From contig OZ034968.1 in assembly GCA_964030785.1 (NCBI GenBank), positions 49,731,230-49,795,229 on the forward strand: DNA of 64,000 nucleotides. The letters are read 5' to 3'. This DNA is from Siderastrea siderea (taxonomy: Eukaryota > Cnidaria > Anthozoa > Scleractinia > Rhizangiidae). Shown piece after piece: positions 20,404 through 30,787 of this stretch (position 1 is the first letter of the stretch; each line of letters opens with the position of its first letter). The translations under genes were made by a program, and so were the position numbers. The notes beneath the pieces are model-generated. The model did no database searches. It was not told the DNA's origin and saw only the letters and a program-made list of their open reading frames with translations.

Positions 20404-20988
20404 TTTTGCTCTTGGCGGCATCGGTGGGCTCGGCATTCTCGGCATCGGTGGTCTCGTCATTCTCGGCATCGGTGGTCTCGGCATTCTTGGCATCGGTGGT
20501 TGGCATTCTCGGCATCGGTGGTGTCTGGGGTCTAAGGTACAGAGTACCCACCAACCAAGTTTTGGATGACTTTTCTGTCGTCACCGAATATTTTTGGGTT
20601 GCTTCGTCGATATCCACCACCTTAACATTAAGGAAATGATTCTTCCATTTGGCCATATATTCAAACTTGTCCATACTTATTATATCGTCTTCACTGACTT
20701 TCTTGGGCGGGCTCTTGGGTTTCTTGGGTTTTGTTTGTTTGGATGTTTTCTTGGATACACTTGGCAGACCTTCTAAGGGTTCTCTGTAGTCCTTGGGAAC
20801 TGCCTTTCCCCCGGAACCTGCCTCACAGAAGCCACCTTTGAACCAGATGGTTGAAGACCAAATCTCCTTCCCCTCTGCTGTCACGAGGCAAAACTGCCCT
20901 GTCATACTGTCACATGCCAGTGTTTTCATTGTACCTAAGACATTTTTTTTAGCCTCATGGTCTCTGATATGGTACCACAGTGGTCGTG
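20404..20988 (-). CDS. Tudor/chromo-barrel-like exon of the split gene
   Basis: A 585-nt phase 1-1 exon with acceptor ATATCTTTTCAG and donor GTAAGC, encoding 195 residues. The first ~75 (LWYHIRDHEAKK, CDSMTGQFCLVTAEGKEIW, WFKGGFCEAG) are well ordered but unassigned. A Lys/Pro-rich linker follows. Then comes a ~45-residue segment with EYMAKWKN, VKVVDIDE, KYSV and W-x4-LYLRP, which reads like a small SH3-like barrel of the Tudor/chromo-barrel type (low-confidence assignment). The end carries ETTDAEN repeats and AKSK. The methionine ORF extends into upstream satellite because the acceptor lies in frame; that extension is intronic. A broken copy is at 27,721. Confidence 0.6.
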
Positions 20989-21025
20989 CTGAAAAGATAT
21001 TAGAATAAATATTAAATAATTGATA

Positions 21026-22098
21026 TGATTGACCCATGGGTTCATGCTAGTAACTTGTTGAAATCCAGTAAAAACTCTTGGAACTAACAGGACATGGTTG
21101 GCATAGCTTGAGTGATATGATCGACCCATGGGTGCATGCTAGTAATTTTATGAAATCCAGTAAAAACTCTTGGTAACTAACAGGACATGGTTGGCATTGC
21201 TCTGGTGATATTGGAAACTAATTCGACCCATGGGTTCATCCTAGGAATTTGTGTAAAACCCGTGGAAAGTCTTGGGAACTAACAGGACTTGGTGGGCAGA
21301 GCTTCAATGGTACCGGAAACTTATTTGACCCATGGGTTCATCATAGAACTTTGTTTAAACCCAGTGAAAACTCTTGGAAACTGACAGGACATGGTTGGCA
21401 TAGCTTGGGTGATATTGGAAACTAATTGGACCCATGGGTTCATCCCAGGAATTTGTTTAAACCAAGTGAAAACTCTTGGAACTAGCGGGATATGGTTGTT
21501 GTTGCATGAGTAATAATGAAAATTAATTTGACCCATGGGTTCATCATAGAACTTTGTTTAAACCCAGTGAAAACTCTTGGGAACTAGCGGCACATGGTTG
21601 GTGTAGCTTGACTGATACAGAAAACTAATTTGACCCATGGGTTCATCATAGAACTTTGAAAACTCTTGGGAACTAGCGGGACATGGTGGGCAGAGCTTCA
21701 ATGGCATGGCTTCAATTTGACCCATGGGTTCATGCTAGTGTTGAAATCCAGTAAAAACTCCTGGGAACTAACAGGACATGGTTGGCATAGCTAGGGTGAT
21801 ATGGTTGACCCATGGGTTCATGCTAGTAATTTGTTGAAATCCAGTAAAAACTCTTGAGAACTAACAGGACATGGTTGGCATAGCTTTGGTGATATTGGAA
21901 ACTAATTTGACCCATGGGTTCATGCCAGTAATTTGATGAAATCCAGTAAAAACTCTTGGTAACTAACAGGACATGGTTGGCATAGCTTTGGTGATATTGG
22001 AAACTAATTTGACCCATGGGTTCATGCCAGTAATTTGATGAAATCCAGTAAAAACTCTTGGTAACTAACAGGACATGGTCGGCATAGCTTGGGTGATA
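21026..22098 (-). repeat. Satellite array 2, reverse monomers
   Basis: About ten to eleven reverse-oriented monomers directly upstream (in gene sense) of the Tudor-like exon. They end inside a monomer at GGTGATA, where the TIR of the next element starts. The monomer resumes at 26,631. Confidence 0.95.
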
Positions 22099-22240
22099 CA
22101 GTAAACACCCGCATATAAGAACACATGATTTCGGAGGTCAGGCTGATCGGGTTCTTATTTAATGGGTGCTTAGTGACAAATCAGCCTCAAAGTGTTCTTA
22201 AAATGTTCTTAAATTTTTAAATTAGTAATACTACCCAAAA

Positions 22241-23140
22241 ATGCCCCTAGATGTAAAGTTAGCATAAATTAATAAATATTCTTTGATTTTAATGATCACA
22301 ATCAATACTGTATCATTGAGCCTATAGATGAGATGACTGGCTGTCCTTCATTATAGGTAATGATGAATAAATACACTACTGTGTCACACAATCCAAGGTT
22401 TACGTTATCCCCGGCTATTTTTAGCTTGGTGTTTTTTCCCCTACTAATGACGCAACACTTGCAGGTTCGGACACACTCAGTTGTTTATCTCAGCAAATAT
22501 TTAATTTTCCTTCAAATCTCTGAACTCGCTTCGATGAAACAGCCAAAAAATTCACTTTATAATTGCCTAGATCCACAAGAAAAAGTCGCAAAATTGCTAA
22601 GTAATTATTGACTGTCGCTTATGGCAAAATAAACTTGCAAAGTAAACACAATCTTATTTGTCACCTATACATAGTGAAAGTGAAAGCTGAACATCAGCGC
22701 ATTCCATGGCTGACGTAATACCTTTTTTAGTGTATTCAAAATTTCCTTTGAATCCAACACTTCGATAAAGCCAAAAGAAAATATCCTTTATACACAATAA
22801 AGAAAACAATATCCATAACATGTTCCATACATTAATGTTTTAACAGCTTTTGGCGATTAAACATCACAGGTTGCGTGATTGAAAGTCCTGATCAGAATTT
22901 GCCTGAGCGGAGGTTTGGGTCTGGTCACCGACAAAAGAAAATTATAATAAGAAGAAATGCTGTGCAGAGCAAGAACCATGCTTGGCCCATGGCCACACGG
23001 TTAATAAGTGTTTAATGAGTTCTTTTTATCTGATAAAGACACAGCTTAACTCTACATCCAATTTTCTAGGCCAAAATAACCCCAAATCTAAATAGTATAG
23101 TGCAAGAATGAGTTGATCTACATTAAAAGATTTTGAAGCC
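22241..23140. other. Cargo DNA, no gene recognised
   Basis: AT-rich sequence. An 83-codon plus-strand ORF at 22,360-22,611 has no recognisable motif and is probably chance. Confidence 0.4.
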
Positions 23141-23238
23141 GTTTAATAAATTCGCAGCTCGTGTTTCATCAAGTGTAAAACACTTGGCTGCGCCTTGTGT
23201 TTTAAACTTGATAAAACGCTGCTGCCCATTTATTAAAC
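23141..23238. repeat. Imperfect foldback, ~43-bp arms
   Basis: Arms 23,141-23,183 and 23,197-23,238 (GTTTAATAAAT ... AAAACAC) pair with several mismatches over a 13-nt spacer. This explains the mirrored ~66-codon ORFs on both strands. Confidence 0.75.
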
Positions 23239-23356
23239 ATACCTTAAAAATGTTCAAACCAAAAATATTGTGCAAGCATGTACAGACCAAAAGAAATATC
23301 CTGCACAGCTGGGAGAATGTAAACATAAAATAGAGCAGCTAAAATTTCTGCACCCA

Positions 23357-23368
23357 CCCCCCCCCCCC
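23357..23368. repeat. Poly-C run, 12 (14 in the second copy)
   Basis: Twelve C here and fourteen at ~56.54 kb. This accounts for the offset between the two large copies changing from 33,183 to 33,185. Confidence 0.95.
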
Positions 23369-23564
23369 AATCAAAAATCTAATATATAGTATTGAAAATA
23401 TGTGAAATAATGTATTGCAAGCATAATTGGCCTGCTGTGCACGTATACATTATAAGCACTGTTGCCAGGTCACATATATGCAGCCATCCATGACTGGACA
23501 CAGGCCAGGAGAGTGATGGAAAATGCTGCCTTTCTAATCTATAAAATCTTTAAATTAGCCTTAC

Positions 23565-23624
23565 CTGCACCATTAACAGCAAATTCAGACTTGTTTGAGT
23601 CACTGTCTTCATTTGGCGTGGAAA
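23565..23624 (-). CDS. Small acidic exon (60 nt)
   Basis: Acceptor TCTTTTTAAG and donor GCAG/GTAAGG bound a 60-nt phase 1-1 exon reading (V)STPNEDSDSNKSEFAVNGA. Its incoming phase matches the exon at 24,251. It is short and acidic with no domain. It may belong to the split gene or be cargo carried from elsewhere. Confidence 0.4.
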
Positions 23625-23734
23625 CTTAAAAAGAGACAGATAATATTACCTGATCAGACATTAGTAAGATTGCACACCATAATTTTTTTTATTATAATGC
23701 AAGTACAAATTAAGACTGCAGCTGTAAATTAATA

Positions 23735-24202
23735 CAGTTAAGAACCCCTATTAAGTGGTCACCCTCTATTAAACAGCCAGTTGTCAAAGTCCTGAAACTA
23801 TTGTCAGTATAATACTGTAGATAAAACCTTTATTTAGCGGTCACCTCTATTAAGTGGCCGCTGCCACCTTTTGGCCGTCCAGATGAGTGTTCTTCTATTG
23901 TTTATTCTATTGTTTATTCCTCTTATTTAGTGACCAGCAAGACTGTACATAATAAATAAAGTTTAGCTTTGTCTTCAACAAGATCTGACAGACAAGAGTC
24001 TAGAATAGAAAGTAACTACAAAAAATTATTCAAACACAAGTTTGCTACCATCTTCATGTGATTCCGTGATTCCTTTTTACGCTATTTTGTACTGAAATAA
24101 AGTGACCTTTCCAAAAGGCCTAATGCTAATTTCTGACGAACCCCTATTAAGCGGCCAACCTCTCATTTCCCCAAGGGTGGCCACTTAATAGGGGTTCTAC
24201 TG
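23735..24202. mobile_element. 468-bp MITE, pogo/Tc1-mariner type
   Basis: The TIRs read CAGTTAAGAACCCCTATTAA (left) and, reversed, CAGTAGAACCCCTATTAAGT (right), flanked by TA on both sides. Interior copies of CTATTAAGTGG and CTATTAAACAGCC recur. No ORF. It ends 48 bp from the cysteine-rich exon's donor. Confidence 0.85.
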
Positions 24203-24250
24203 TACAAATTCAATTGGAAAAGAGAATTTCACTTGCATTAGTACATGTAC

Positions 24251-24451
24251 CTGAAGGCAATGAAGACAACACTGAATGTGAACAATTCTTGCAAATGTAC
24301 ACAGGAGGTGAAAAGTCATCTTCCTCATGTGCAGCTGAGCATGATGGAAAAGTGCAGATAACCTTTCTGCACTTATTACAGGAATGTTTATATACCACTT
24401 CCCGGGAACACATGTAGCAGCTGTTGCCTGCAGTTGCTGTCTGATCATGAG
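24251..24451 (-). CDS. Cysteine-rich zinc-binding exon
   Basis: A 201-nt phase 1-1 exon: acceptor TTATTATCACAG, donor TTCAG/GTACAT. It encodes 67 residues with C-x2-C-x9-C-x2-C-x4-C-x4-C-x3-H and, 12 residues later, C-x2-C. The spacing suggests a cross-brace zinc finger. It recalls the cysteine-rich C-terminal domain of PiggyBac-type proteins, but PHD- or RING-like folds are equally possible; no search was available. It lies in the composite insertion, so it may be captured cargo rather than part of the split gene, although the phases agree. In the second large copy one substitution just outside the exon lengthens the raw ORF; the exon itself is unaffected. Confidence 0.5.
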
Positions 24452-24744
24452 CTGTGATAATAACAGAATAAAGTCCAATTAATTCATTACTGAACACAGG
24501 CTTTTGTTCTAGAAGGAAACAAACCTAATCTTAATACATAATTATACCATAACTTTATAGAAAATTATTCCCATAGCAAAAGATGAGTTGAAAAGATGAG
24601 TCAACCTCTTCTGTTATTGGCATAATACAAATTTAAATAGGACATAAATGTAAACTAGGTATATGTATTTCATGTAGCATAATGAACAGTACTGCATGAA
24701 CGGCATTGCTTTGTAGTGAATATTCAGATATTCTTTTAATTGTT

Positions 24745-24976
24745 AAACACGGAGCGAGCCTATAAAAGGGCCCCATCAAGAACTTTGTTGGCTTCAATTT
24801 TAAAAAGTCGTGTCAGAGTAACTGTAATGAAACAGAAGAGCACCGTAAAATTTTGCTTATAAACACAGAGCGAGCCTACAAAAAGGCCCCAGTCTAGCAC
24901 TTTGCTGGCTTCAATTTTAAAAAGCGGTGTCAGAGTAACAGTCATGAAACAAAAAGAGCTCCACAAATTTTACTTT
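24745..24976. repeat. Diverged 116-bp tandem duplication
   Basis: AAACACGGAGCGAGCC at 24,745 and AAACACAGAGCGAGCC at 24,861 start two units that share GGCTTCAATTTTAAAAAG and GTGTCAGAGTAAC. A 68-codon minus-strand ORF across them repeats accordingly and is not considered a gene. Confidence 0.85.
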
Positions 24977-26001
24977 TTGAATGCGATCCCAGTTCTACAA
25001 ATAATCATTTCCATACAAGCTAAAAGAAAATTTAAACAGAATTTATGCAATAATCCTGAAAATTCAAAATTCATGTTGACCACGCACAAACACTGTTATG
25101 GCATGAAAGCTCAAATAGATAATGCTGAACACATCAATGACAATCATTCAGTATTTTGATTTTTTGGGTCAAGAATCCAAACAACAAGTATAGTGATACT
25201 TTGGAATCAATCTGTAGCTTTCAAAATGTATGAATGAATGACAACTTTATTTAAACACGATAAAATATCAGTACAATAATAGAAAAAATATATACATGTG
25301 AAACAGGAGAGGACACTCTTAACACGTGTTCTTGTTATAATGTCGTGAAACGGGAACAACAACCAAAACATTGCATTGTGGTCATGTGCCAATTGAATAT
25401 TTAACTATGTTGAACAGCATCCTATTCGTCAGCAAAATATTGGACTGAAATCATCCAGGCAACTTTTTTTCTTTTTTTTTATTAAAAAGATAATAAAAGA
25501 GGAGCATAATAGTTTATAAGTTCAGGTGTCAATGTGTCAGATTTTCCACTTTGTATTTAAGATTGAGTTTGTTGCTAAAATCAGTCAGACAAAGTAAGCT
25601 GTTATTTAGCTTACATGAATATATATAGTATTTCATGAAGAGGAGGGTGTAATTGACTTTTCTCTCTAGCACGGGGTTGTTTGGGTATTTACAGGTTGAA
25701 AAGCAATTAAACATGGCACCATCTTCATTCATTTAAAAGGAATATCTCCAAGTCTGAGATATTCAAAGCAGTGGGAAATAATTACATGGAAAATTGACTA
25801 CAAAGCCTTTATCAATTGACAAAAAATATTTTCAAGATATGGAGCTAAAGGCATTAAAAGATCATAAACACAATTTCATGTACAGTGGTCTTGTACATTG
25901 TGTGGCCATGAAAAACTGCATGTGGCAGATCAGGGCTGCAAATAATTTTTTCGCTTGAAAGGACAAAAATGAATGTAAGAGCACAGGAGCTGAGAGAGAT
26001 A
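24977..26001. other. Cargo DNA, no gene recognised
   Basis: AT-rich sequence with short ORFs (85, 61 and 67 codons) of low complexity and no motif, plus several poly-T tracts. The TA at 26,000-26,001 is the target site of the MITE that follows. Confidence 0.4.
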
Positions 26002-26630
26002 CAGTAAAAACCCGCGTATAAGAACACCTATTTTGGCAGTTCAGGCTGATTTGGTTCTTATATAAAGGGTTATAATCTGCAAAATCAGCCTGTAAGTGTT
26101 CTTAAGTGTTCTTAAAAAAAGTTTCTTAAAATAAGGAACATATTAGGCTATCAATAGATGAAATCAATATATATGCACACAATTGTATTTTAATTTTAAT
26201 AAAATTGATAAATCAAGGCAATACTGTACTGTAATTGGGGTGGAACTATTATGTGTGCAATGAAAAGTAGTGTTGATCTTTGATATTTTTCCATATAAGA
26301 ACAACTTTCATTTTTCAGGCTGAATGTGTTCTTATATAAATGGTACTTTATTTCGGTGACATGGGAAACAAAGAATTATGATTCCATGTATAGTCACACA
26401 GAATTAAATAGCACCCCTTCCCCCCTCCCTTATACAATTAGAAAGAAAGGAAGATGTATTTAGGTCTGGTCATTTTTGAAGAAGTCCTTGTGAATCCTGC
26501 TGTCTAGGCGATTTCATCCTTAACTTTCATTTTTCAGGCTGAATGTGTTCTTATATAAATGGTACTTTATTTCCTAAAATCAGGCCTGGGTGTTCTTAAT
26601 CCACATGTTCTTATACGCGGGTTTTTACTG
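26002..26630. mobile_element. 629-bp MITE with CAGTAAAAACCCGCG ends
   Basis: Near-perfect TIRs begin CAGTAAAAACCCGCGTATAA at both ends, with TA on each side. A ~53-bp internal segment around TTTTTCAGGCTGAATGTG occurs twice (from ~26,302 and ~26,521). No coding capacity. It forms the right end of the 4.5-kb composite. Confidence 0.85.
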
Positions 26631-27010
26631 TATTGGAAACTAATTGGACCCATGGGTTCATCCCAAGAATTTGTTTAAACCCAGTGAAAACTCTTGGGAA
26701 CTAGCGGGACATGGTGGGCAGAGCTTCAGTGGCATGGCTTAAATTTGACCCATGGGTTCATGCTAGTAGTTTGTTGAAATCCAGTAAAAACTCCTGAGAA
26801 CTAACAGGACATCGTTGGCATAGCTTGGATGATATGGTTGACCCATGGGTTCATGCTAGTAATTTGTTGAAATCCAGTAAAAACTCTTGGTAACTAACAT
26901 TACATTGTTGACATAGCTTGGGTGATATGGTTGACCCATTGGTTCATGCTAGTAATTTGTTGAAATCCAGTAAAAGTTCTTGGTAACTAACAGGACATGA
27001 TTGGCATAGC
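26631..27010 (-). repeat. Satellite array 2 resumed, reverse monomers
   Basis: The monomer interrupted at 22,098 continues (TTGGAAACTAATTGGACCC). About four monomers run to the orientation switch at ~27,010. Confidence 0.9.
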
Positions 27011-27720
27011 CAATTTGGATTTCAACAAATTACTAGCATGAAAACATGGGTCAACCATATCACCCAAGCTATGTCAGCAATGTCCTGTTAGTTACCAAGA
27101 GTTTTTACTTGATTTCAACAAACTTATTTCAGCTACCATTGAAGCTCTGCCCATCAAATCCCACGGGGTTTAAACAAATTGCTAGGATGAACCCATGGGT
27201 CGAATTAGTTTCTAATATTATTTCCAATATCACCAAAGCTATGCCAACCATGTCCTGGGTTTAAACAAATTCCTAGGATGAACCCATGGGTCAATTAAGT
27301 TCCAGGTACCATTGAAGCTCTGCCCATCAAATATCGTTACTTCCCAAGAGTTTGTAATGGGTTTAAACAAATTACTAGCATGAACCCATGGTTCAAATAA
27401 GTTCCCGGTACCATTGAAGCTCTGCCCACCAAGTTGCGTTAGTTCCCAAGAGTTTTCACGGGGTTTAAGCAAATTGCTAGCATGAACCCATGGGTCGAAT
27501 AAGTTTCCAATATCACCAAAGCTATGCCAACCATGTCCTGTTAGTTACCAAGAGTTTTTACTGGATTTCAACAAATTACTAGGATGAACCCATGGGTCAA
27601 ATAAGTTTGTTGAAATCCAGTAAAAACTCCCAAGCTATGCCAACCATGTCCTGTTAGTTACCAAGAGTTTTTACTGGATTTCAACAAATTACTAAGCTAT
27701 GCCAACCATGTCCTGTTAGT
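27011..27720 (+). repeat. Satellite array 2, forward monomers
   Basis: Forward monomers, several shortened. They end abruptly inside the Tudor-like exon copy. 26,619-27,602 recurs at 29,233-30,216 (offset 2,614). Confidence 0.9.
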
Positions 27721-28194
27721 TCGGTGGTCTCTGGGGTCTAAGGTACAGAGTATCCACCAACCAAGTTTTGGATGACTTTTCTGTCATCACCGAATATTTT
27801 TGGGTTGCTTCGTCGATATCCACCACCTTAACATTAAGGAAATGATTCTTCCGTTTGGCCATATATTCAAACTTGTCCATACTTATTATATCGTCTTCAC
27901 TGACTTTCTTGGGCGGGCTCTTGGGTTTCTTGGGTTTTGTTCGATTGGATGTTTTCTTGGATACACTTGGCAGACCTTCTAAGGGTTCTCTGTAGTCCTT
28001 GGGAACTGCCTTTCCCCCGGAACCTGCCTCACAGAAGCCACCTTTGAACCAGATGGTTGAAGACCAAATCTCCTTCCCCTCTGCTGTCACGAGGCAAAAC
28101 TGCCCTGTCGTACTGTCACATGCCAGTGTTTTCATTGTACCTAAGACATTTTTTTTAGCCTCATGGTCTCTGATATGGTACCACAGTGGTCGTG
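27721..28194 (-). pseudogene. Satellite-truncated copy of the Tudor-like exon
   Basis: Same acceptor and reading frame as 20,404-20,988, with changes such as QTKPKK to RTKPKK and AKWKN to AKRKN. It stops after YLRPQRPP, where satellite replaces the ETTDAEN repeats and donor, and translation ends within one codon. The lost tryptophan (AKWKN) in the barrel-like segment and the missing donor argue that it is not a working exon. Confidence 0.75.
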
Positions 28195-28793
28195 CTGAAA
28201 AGATATTAGAATAAATATTAAATAATTGATATTAAATATTCCCAGCAAACACATAACGTAATAATTACGTGTTTAACTGGTTACATTCTGGTTATGTTTG
28301 GTAGTTTGTGTGGGCGCTGCCCGAGGCTGCCCGAAACTGGACTACGATCAATACGGCACTAACAATAAACTACACAAAAACTAAATGCCTATAGGCTTAA
28401 CTATAAATACCAGTATACGAAAAGACGCTCAAAAAACGCCAAATTTTTCTTTCTGAAGTTAAATCATAAATACATGAAACATCTCACACAACAATTTAAT
28501 TTTGGGGTTCTTGGTCTCCGAGTCGACTTTTCTTTCTGAAGTTAAATCATCCTCATAGTTCATCCTCATTCCTCATCTGGATCCAGCCAAAAGTCCGTAG
28601 AACTCAGCGAAACTCTGAATCCAGCACACAACAATTTAATTTCAAAATAATTTGTTGATTATTTTGTTGATTATTTTGTTGATTTAGTTGATTATTTTGT
28701 TGATTAAGTTAAATCATAAATACATGAAACATCTCACATAACAATGTTTGTTGATTATTATTTTTTTATTTGCGTAGATGACCCTAAGCTTAC
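28195..28793. other. Intron-like sequence with exon-start fragments
   Basis: 28,230-28,445 is unique to this position and contains ACGTAATAATTACGT, a short palindrome. Two acceptor-plus-exon-start fragments (near 28,450 and 28,510-28,550) match the start of the linker or terminal exon and then break. GGATCCAGCC and TTGTTGATTATTTTG repeats follow. Confidence 0.5.
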
Positions 28794-28934
28794 TTTTGCT
28801 CTTGGCGGCATCGGCCTCGTAGTTGACAGGGGGTTCCTCAAAGTCCAAGCCGGGTTCCAAGTCTTTGGTGCTCGATGGCCTGATGGCTGCTGCCTTGGAG
28901 TTGACAGGGGATTCCTCCGAGTCGACTTTTCTTT
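28794..28934 (-). CDS. Acidic linker exon, copy 3
   Basis: 141 nt, phase 1-1, with AACTTCAG acceptor and GTAAGC donor. It differs from copies 1-2 by EPDLD to EPGLD. As the next intact exon after the first exon at 30,524, it would give a start of MKTRSQRKVDSEESPVN. Confidence 0.55.
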
Positions 28935-29012
28935 CTGAAGTTAAATCATAAATACATGAAACATCTCACACAACAATTTAATTTCGGGGACATTATTGCC
29001 GTTAGGGAGAAA

Positions 29013-30216
29013 ATTACTAGCATGAACCCATGGTCAAATAAGTTCCCGGTACCATTGAAGCTATGCCTACCCAGGCTATGCCAACCATGTCCTGTTAGTA
29101 ACCAAGAGTTTTCACTGAGTTAAAAAAAAATTCCTAGGATGAACCCATGGGTCAAATTAGCTTCCAATAAATTAATTGAAAATATTACCCTGGCGATACT
29201 GAGGAGTTTCGCTGAGTTCTACGGACTTTTGGGGGTTTTTACTGTATTGGAAACTAATTGGACCCATGGGTTCATCCCAAGAATTTGTTTAAACCCAGTG
29301 AAAACTCTTGGGAACTAGCGGGACATGGTGGGCAGAGCTTCAGTGGCATGGCTTAAATTTGACCCATGGGTTCATGCTAGTAGTTTGTTGAAATCCAGTA
29401 AAAACTCCTGAGAACTAACAGGACATCGTTGGCATAGCTTGGATGATATGGTTGACCCATGGGTTCATGCTAGTAATTTGTTGAAATCCAGTAAAAACTC
29501 TTGGTAACTAACATTACATTGTTGACATAGCTTGGGTGATATGGTTGACCCATTGGTTCATGCTAGTAATTTGTTGAAATCCAGTAAAAGTTCTTGGTAA
29601 CTAACAGGACATGATTGGCATAGCCAATTTGGATTTCAACAAATTACTAGCATGAAAACATGGGTCAACCATATCACCCAAGCTATGTCAGCAATGTCCT
29701 GTTAGTTACCAAGAGTTTTTACTTGATTACAACAAACTTATTTCAGCTACCATTGAAGCTCTGCCCATCAAATCCCACGGGGTTTAAACAAATTTGTAGG
29801 ATGAACCCATGGGTCGAATTAGTTTCTAATATTATTTCCAATATCACCAAAGCTATGCCAACCATGTCCTGGGTTTAAACAAATTCCTAGGATGAACCCA
29901 TGGGTCAAATAAGTTCCAGGTACCATTGAAGCTCTGCCCATCAAATATCGTTACTTCCCAAGAGTTTGTAATGGGTTTAAACAAATTACTAGCATGAACC
30001 CATGGTTCAAATAAGTTCCCGGTACCATTGAAGCTCTGCCCACCAAGTTGCGTTAGTTCCCAAGAGTTTTCACGGGGTTTAAGCAAATTGCTAGCATGAA
30101 CCCATGGGTCGAATAAGTTTCCAATATCACCAAAGCTATGCCAACCATGTCCTGTTAGTTACCAAGAGTTTTTACTGGATTTCAACAAATTCCTAGGATG
30201 AACCCATGGGTCAAAT
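29013..30216. repeat. Satellite patches, both orientations
   Basis: Forward monomers at 29,013-29,170, a GGATCCAGCC-type fragment at 29,171-29,232, then a duplicate of 26,619-27,602 at 29,233-30,216 (reverse to ~29,624, then forward). The duplicate starts with 12 bp of the MITE's right end (GGGTTTTTACTG). Confidence 0.9.
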
Positions 30217-30523
30217 TAGCTTCCAATAAATTAATTGAAAATATTACCCTGGCGATACTGAGGAGTTTCGCTGAGTTCTACGGACTTTTGGCTGGATCAT
30301 ATCTCATCTGGATCCAGCCACATTGAAAAGGTCTTTTTTCGACAAGATGTGTTTCGGCGGCAAAATTGTCCGCCATCTTGGATCCAGCACACAACAATTT
30401 AATTTCAAAATAATTTGTTGCATTCGGCCCACTACTACAGAATGAACCCATGGTGAACCCATGTCGAACCCATGGTGAATCGACAACCAGGATATTGCCG
30501 GTGAATCTGCTCTGAATACTTAC
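30217..30523 (-). other. First-intron sequence shared with the 2.1-2.4 kb block
   Basis: This region is the reverse complement of ~2,110-2,410. It includes CCAAGATGGCGG (a YY1-like motif), GGATCCAGC copies, and three short GAACCCATG motifs at 30,443-30,476, the same core as the satellite. A 60-codon ORF here is not considered a gene. Confidence 0.6.
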
Positions 30524-30539
30524 GTGAACGTGTTTTCAT
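30524..30539 (-). CDS. Putative first coding exon of the split gene (MKTRS)
   Basis: ATGAAAACACGTTCAC followed by the strong donor GTAAGT, phase 1, matching the entry phase of every downstream exon I could delimit. The 5' UTR would extend to roughly 30.7 kb. The assignment rests on the donor, the phase and the position upstream of the exon series; no transcript evidence is available. An in-frame start further upstream is not needed. Confidence 0.4.
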
Positions 30540-30781
30540 TTTCTTTTCCGTTAACTTTCGACAGACTCGTACCCAGTCGTTACTCTTCGCGCGCCGCGTA
30601 TCGCAAAGCCTCAAGGGGTGGACGCGATCCACGTGATCCAGCGAACAGGAGTGCGCATGCTCAATTTCAAACAACGCATTTTCTCGTGTGACTTTGCAAC
30701 AACATACAACAACACAGTCGGTTCACAATTTTCGTCGGGTTTGTTAGCATCTGCAAGCTGAACAACCGACAACAGCAACAC
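30540..30781. promoter_or_regulatory. CpG-rich, possibly bidirectional promoter
   Basis: Richer in CpG than its flanks (GCGCGCCGCG, ATCCACGTGATCC with an E-box). On the minus side it leads to MKTRS and GTAAGT. On the plus side it leads to ATGAA/GTAAGC at 30,783. The second copy is at 63,725-63,966. Confidence 0.35.
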
Positions 30782-30782
30782 G

Positions 30783-30787
30783 ATGAA
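30783..30787 (+). CDS. Possible plus-strand first exon start (ATGAA/GTAAGC)
   Basis: ATG in the context CAACACGATG, followed after two bases by a donor-like GTAAGC. This would start a gene running into the single-copy region. No following exon was identified, so this is only a candidate. Confidence 0.2.

Larger units (their letters stand above)
22099..26630. mobile_element. 4.5-kb TIR-bounded composite insertion in satellite, TA target duplication
   Basis: The left end CAGTAAACACCCGCATATAA and the right end, whose reverse complement is CAGTAAAAACCCGCGTATAA, are each flanked by TA. Removing the segment and one TA restores an ordinary monomer (GGTGATATTGGAAAC). CAGT-starting TIRs with a TA duplication suit a pogo/Tigger-like Tc1-mariner family. 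No transposase ORF is visible, so it is non-autonomous. Inside are a complete 629-bp MITE of the same family at the right end, an unrelated 468-bp MITE, a foldback, and two exon-like segments. A truncated family member at the left (22,099 to ~22,240) suggests two MITE ends mobilised the DNA between them. Confidence 0.65.

Noticed and set aside
23123..23333. Mirrored 66-67-codon ORFs on both strands
   Set aside because: Explained by the foldback at 23,141-23,238.
30435..30674. 79-codon minus-strand ORF over the CpG-rich region
   Set aside because: It opens at a TTG codon, not ATG, and crosses a strong splice donor. Only the short MKTRS part is retained as a candidate exon.
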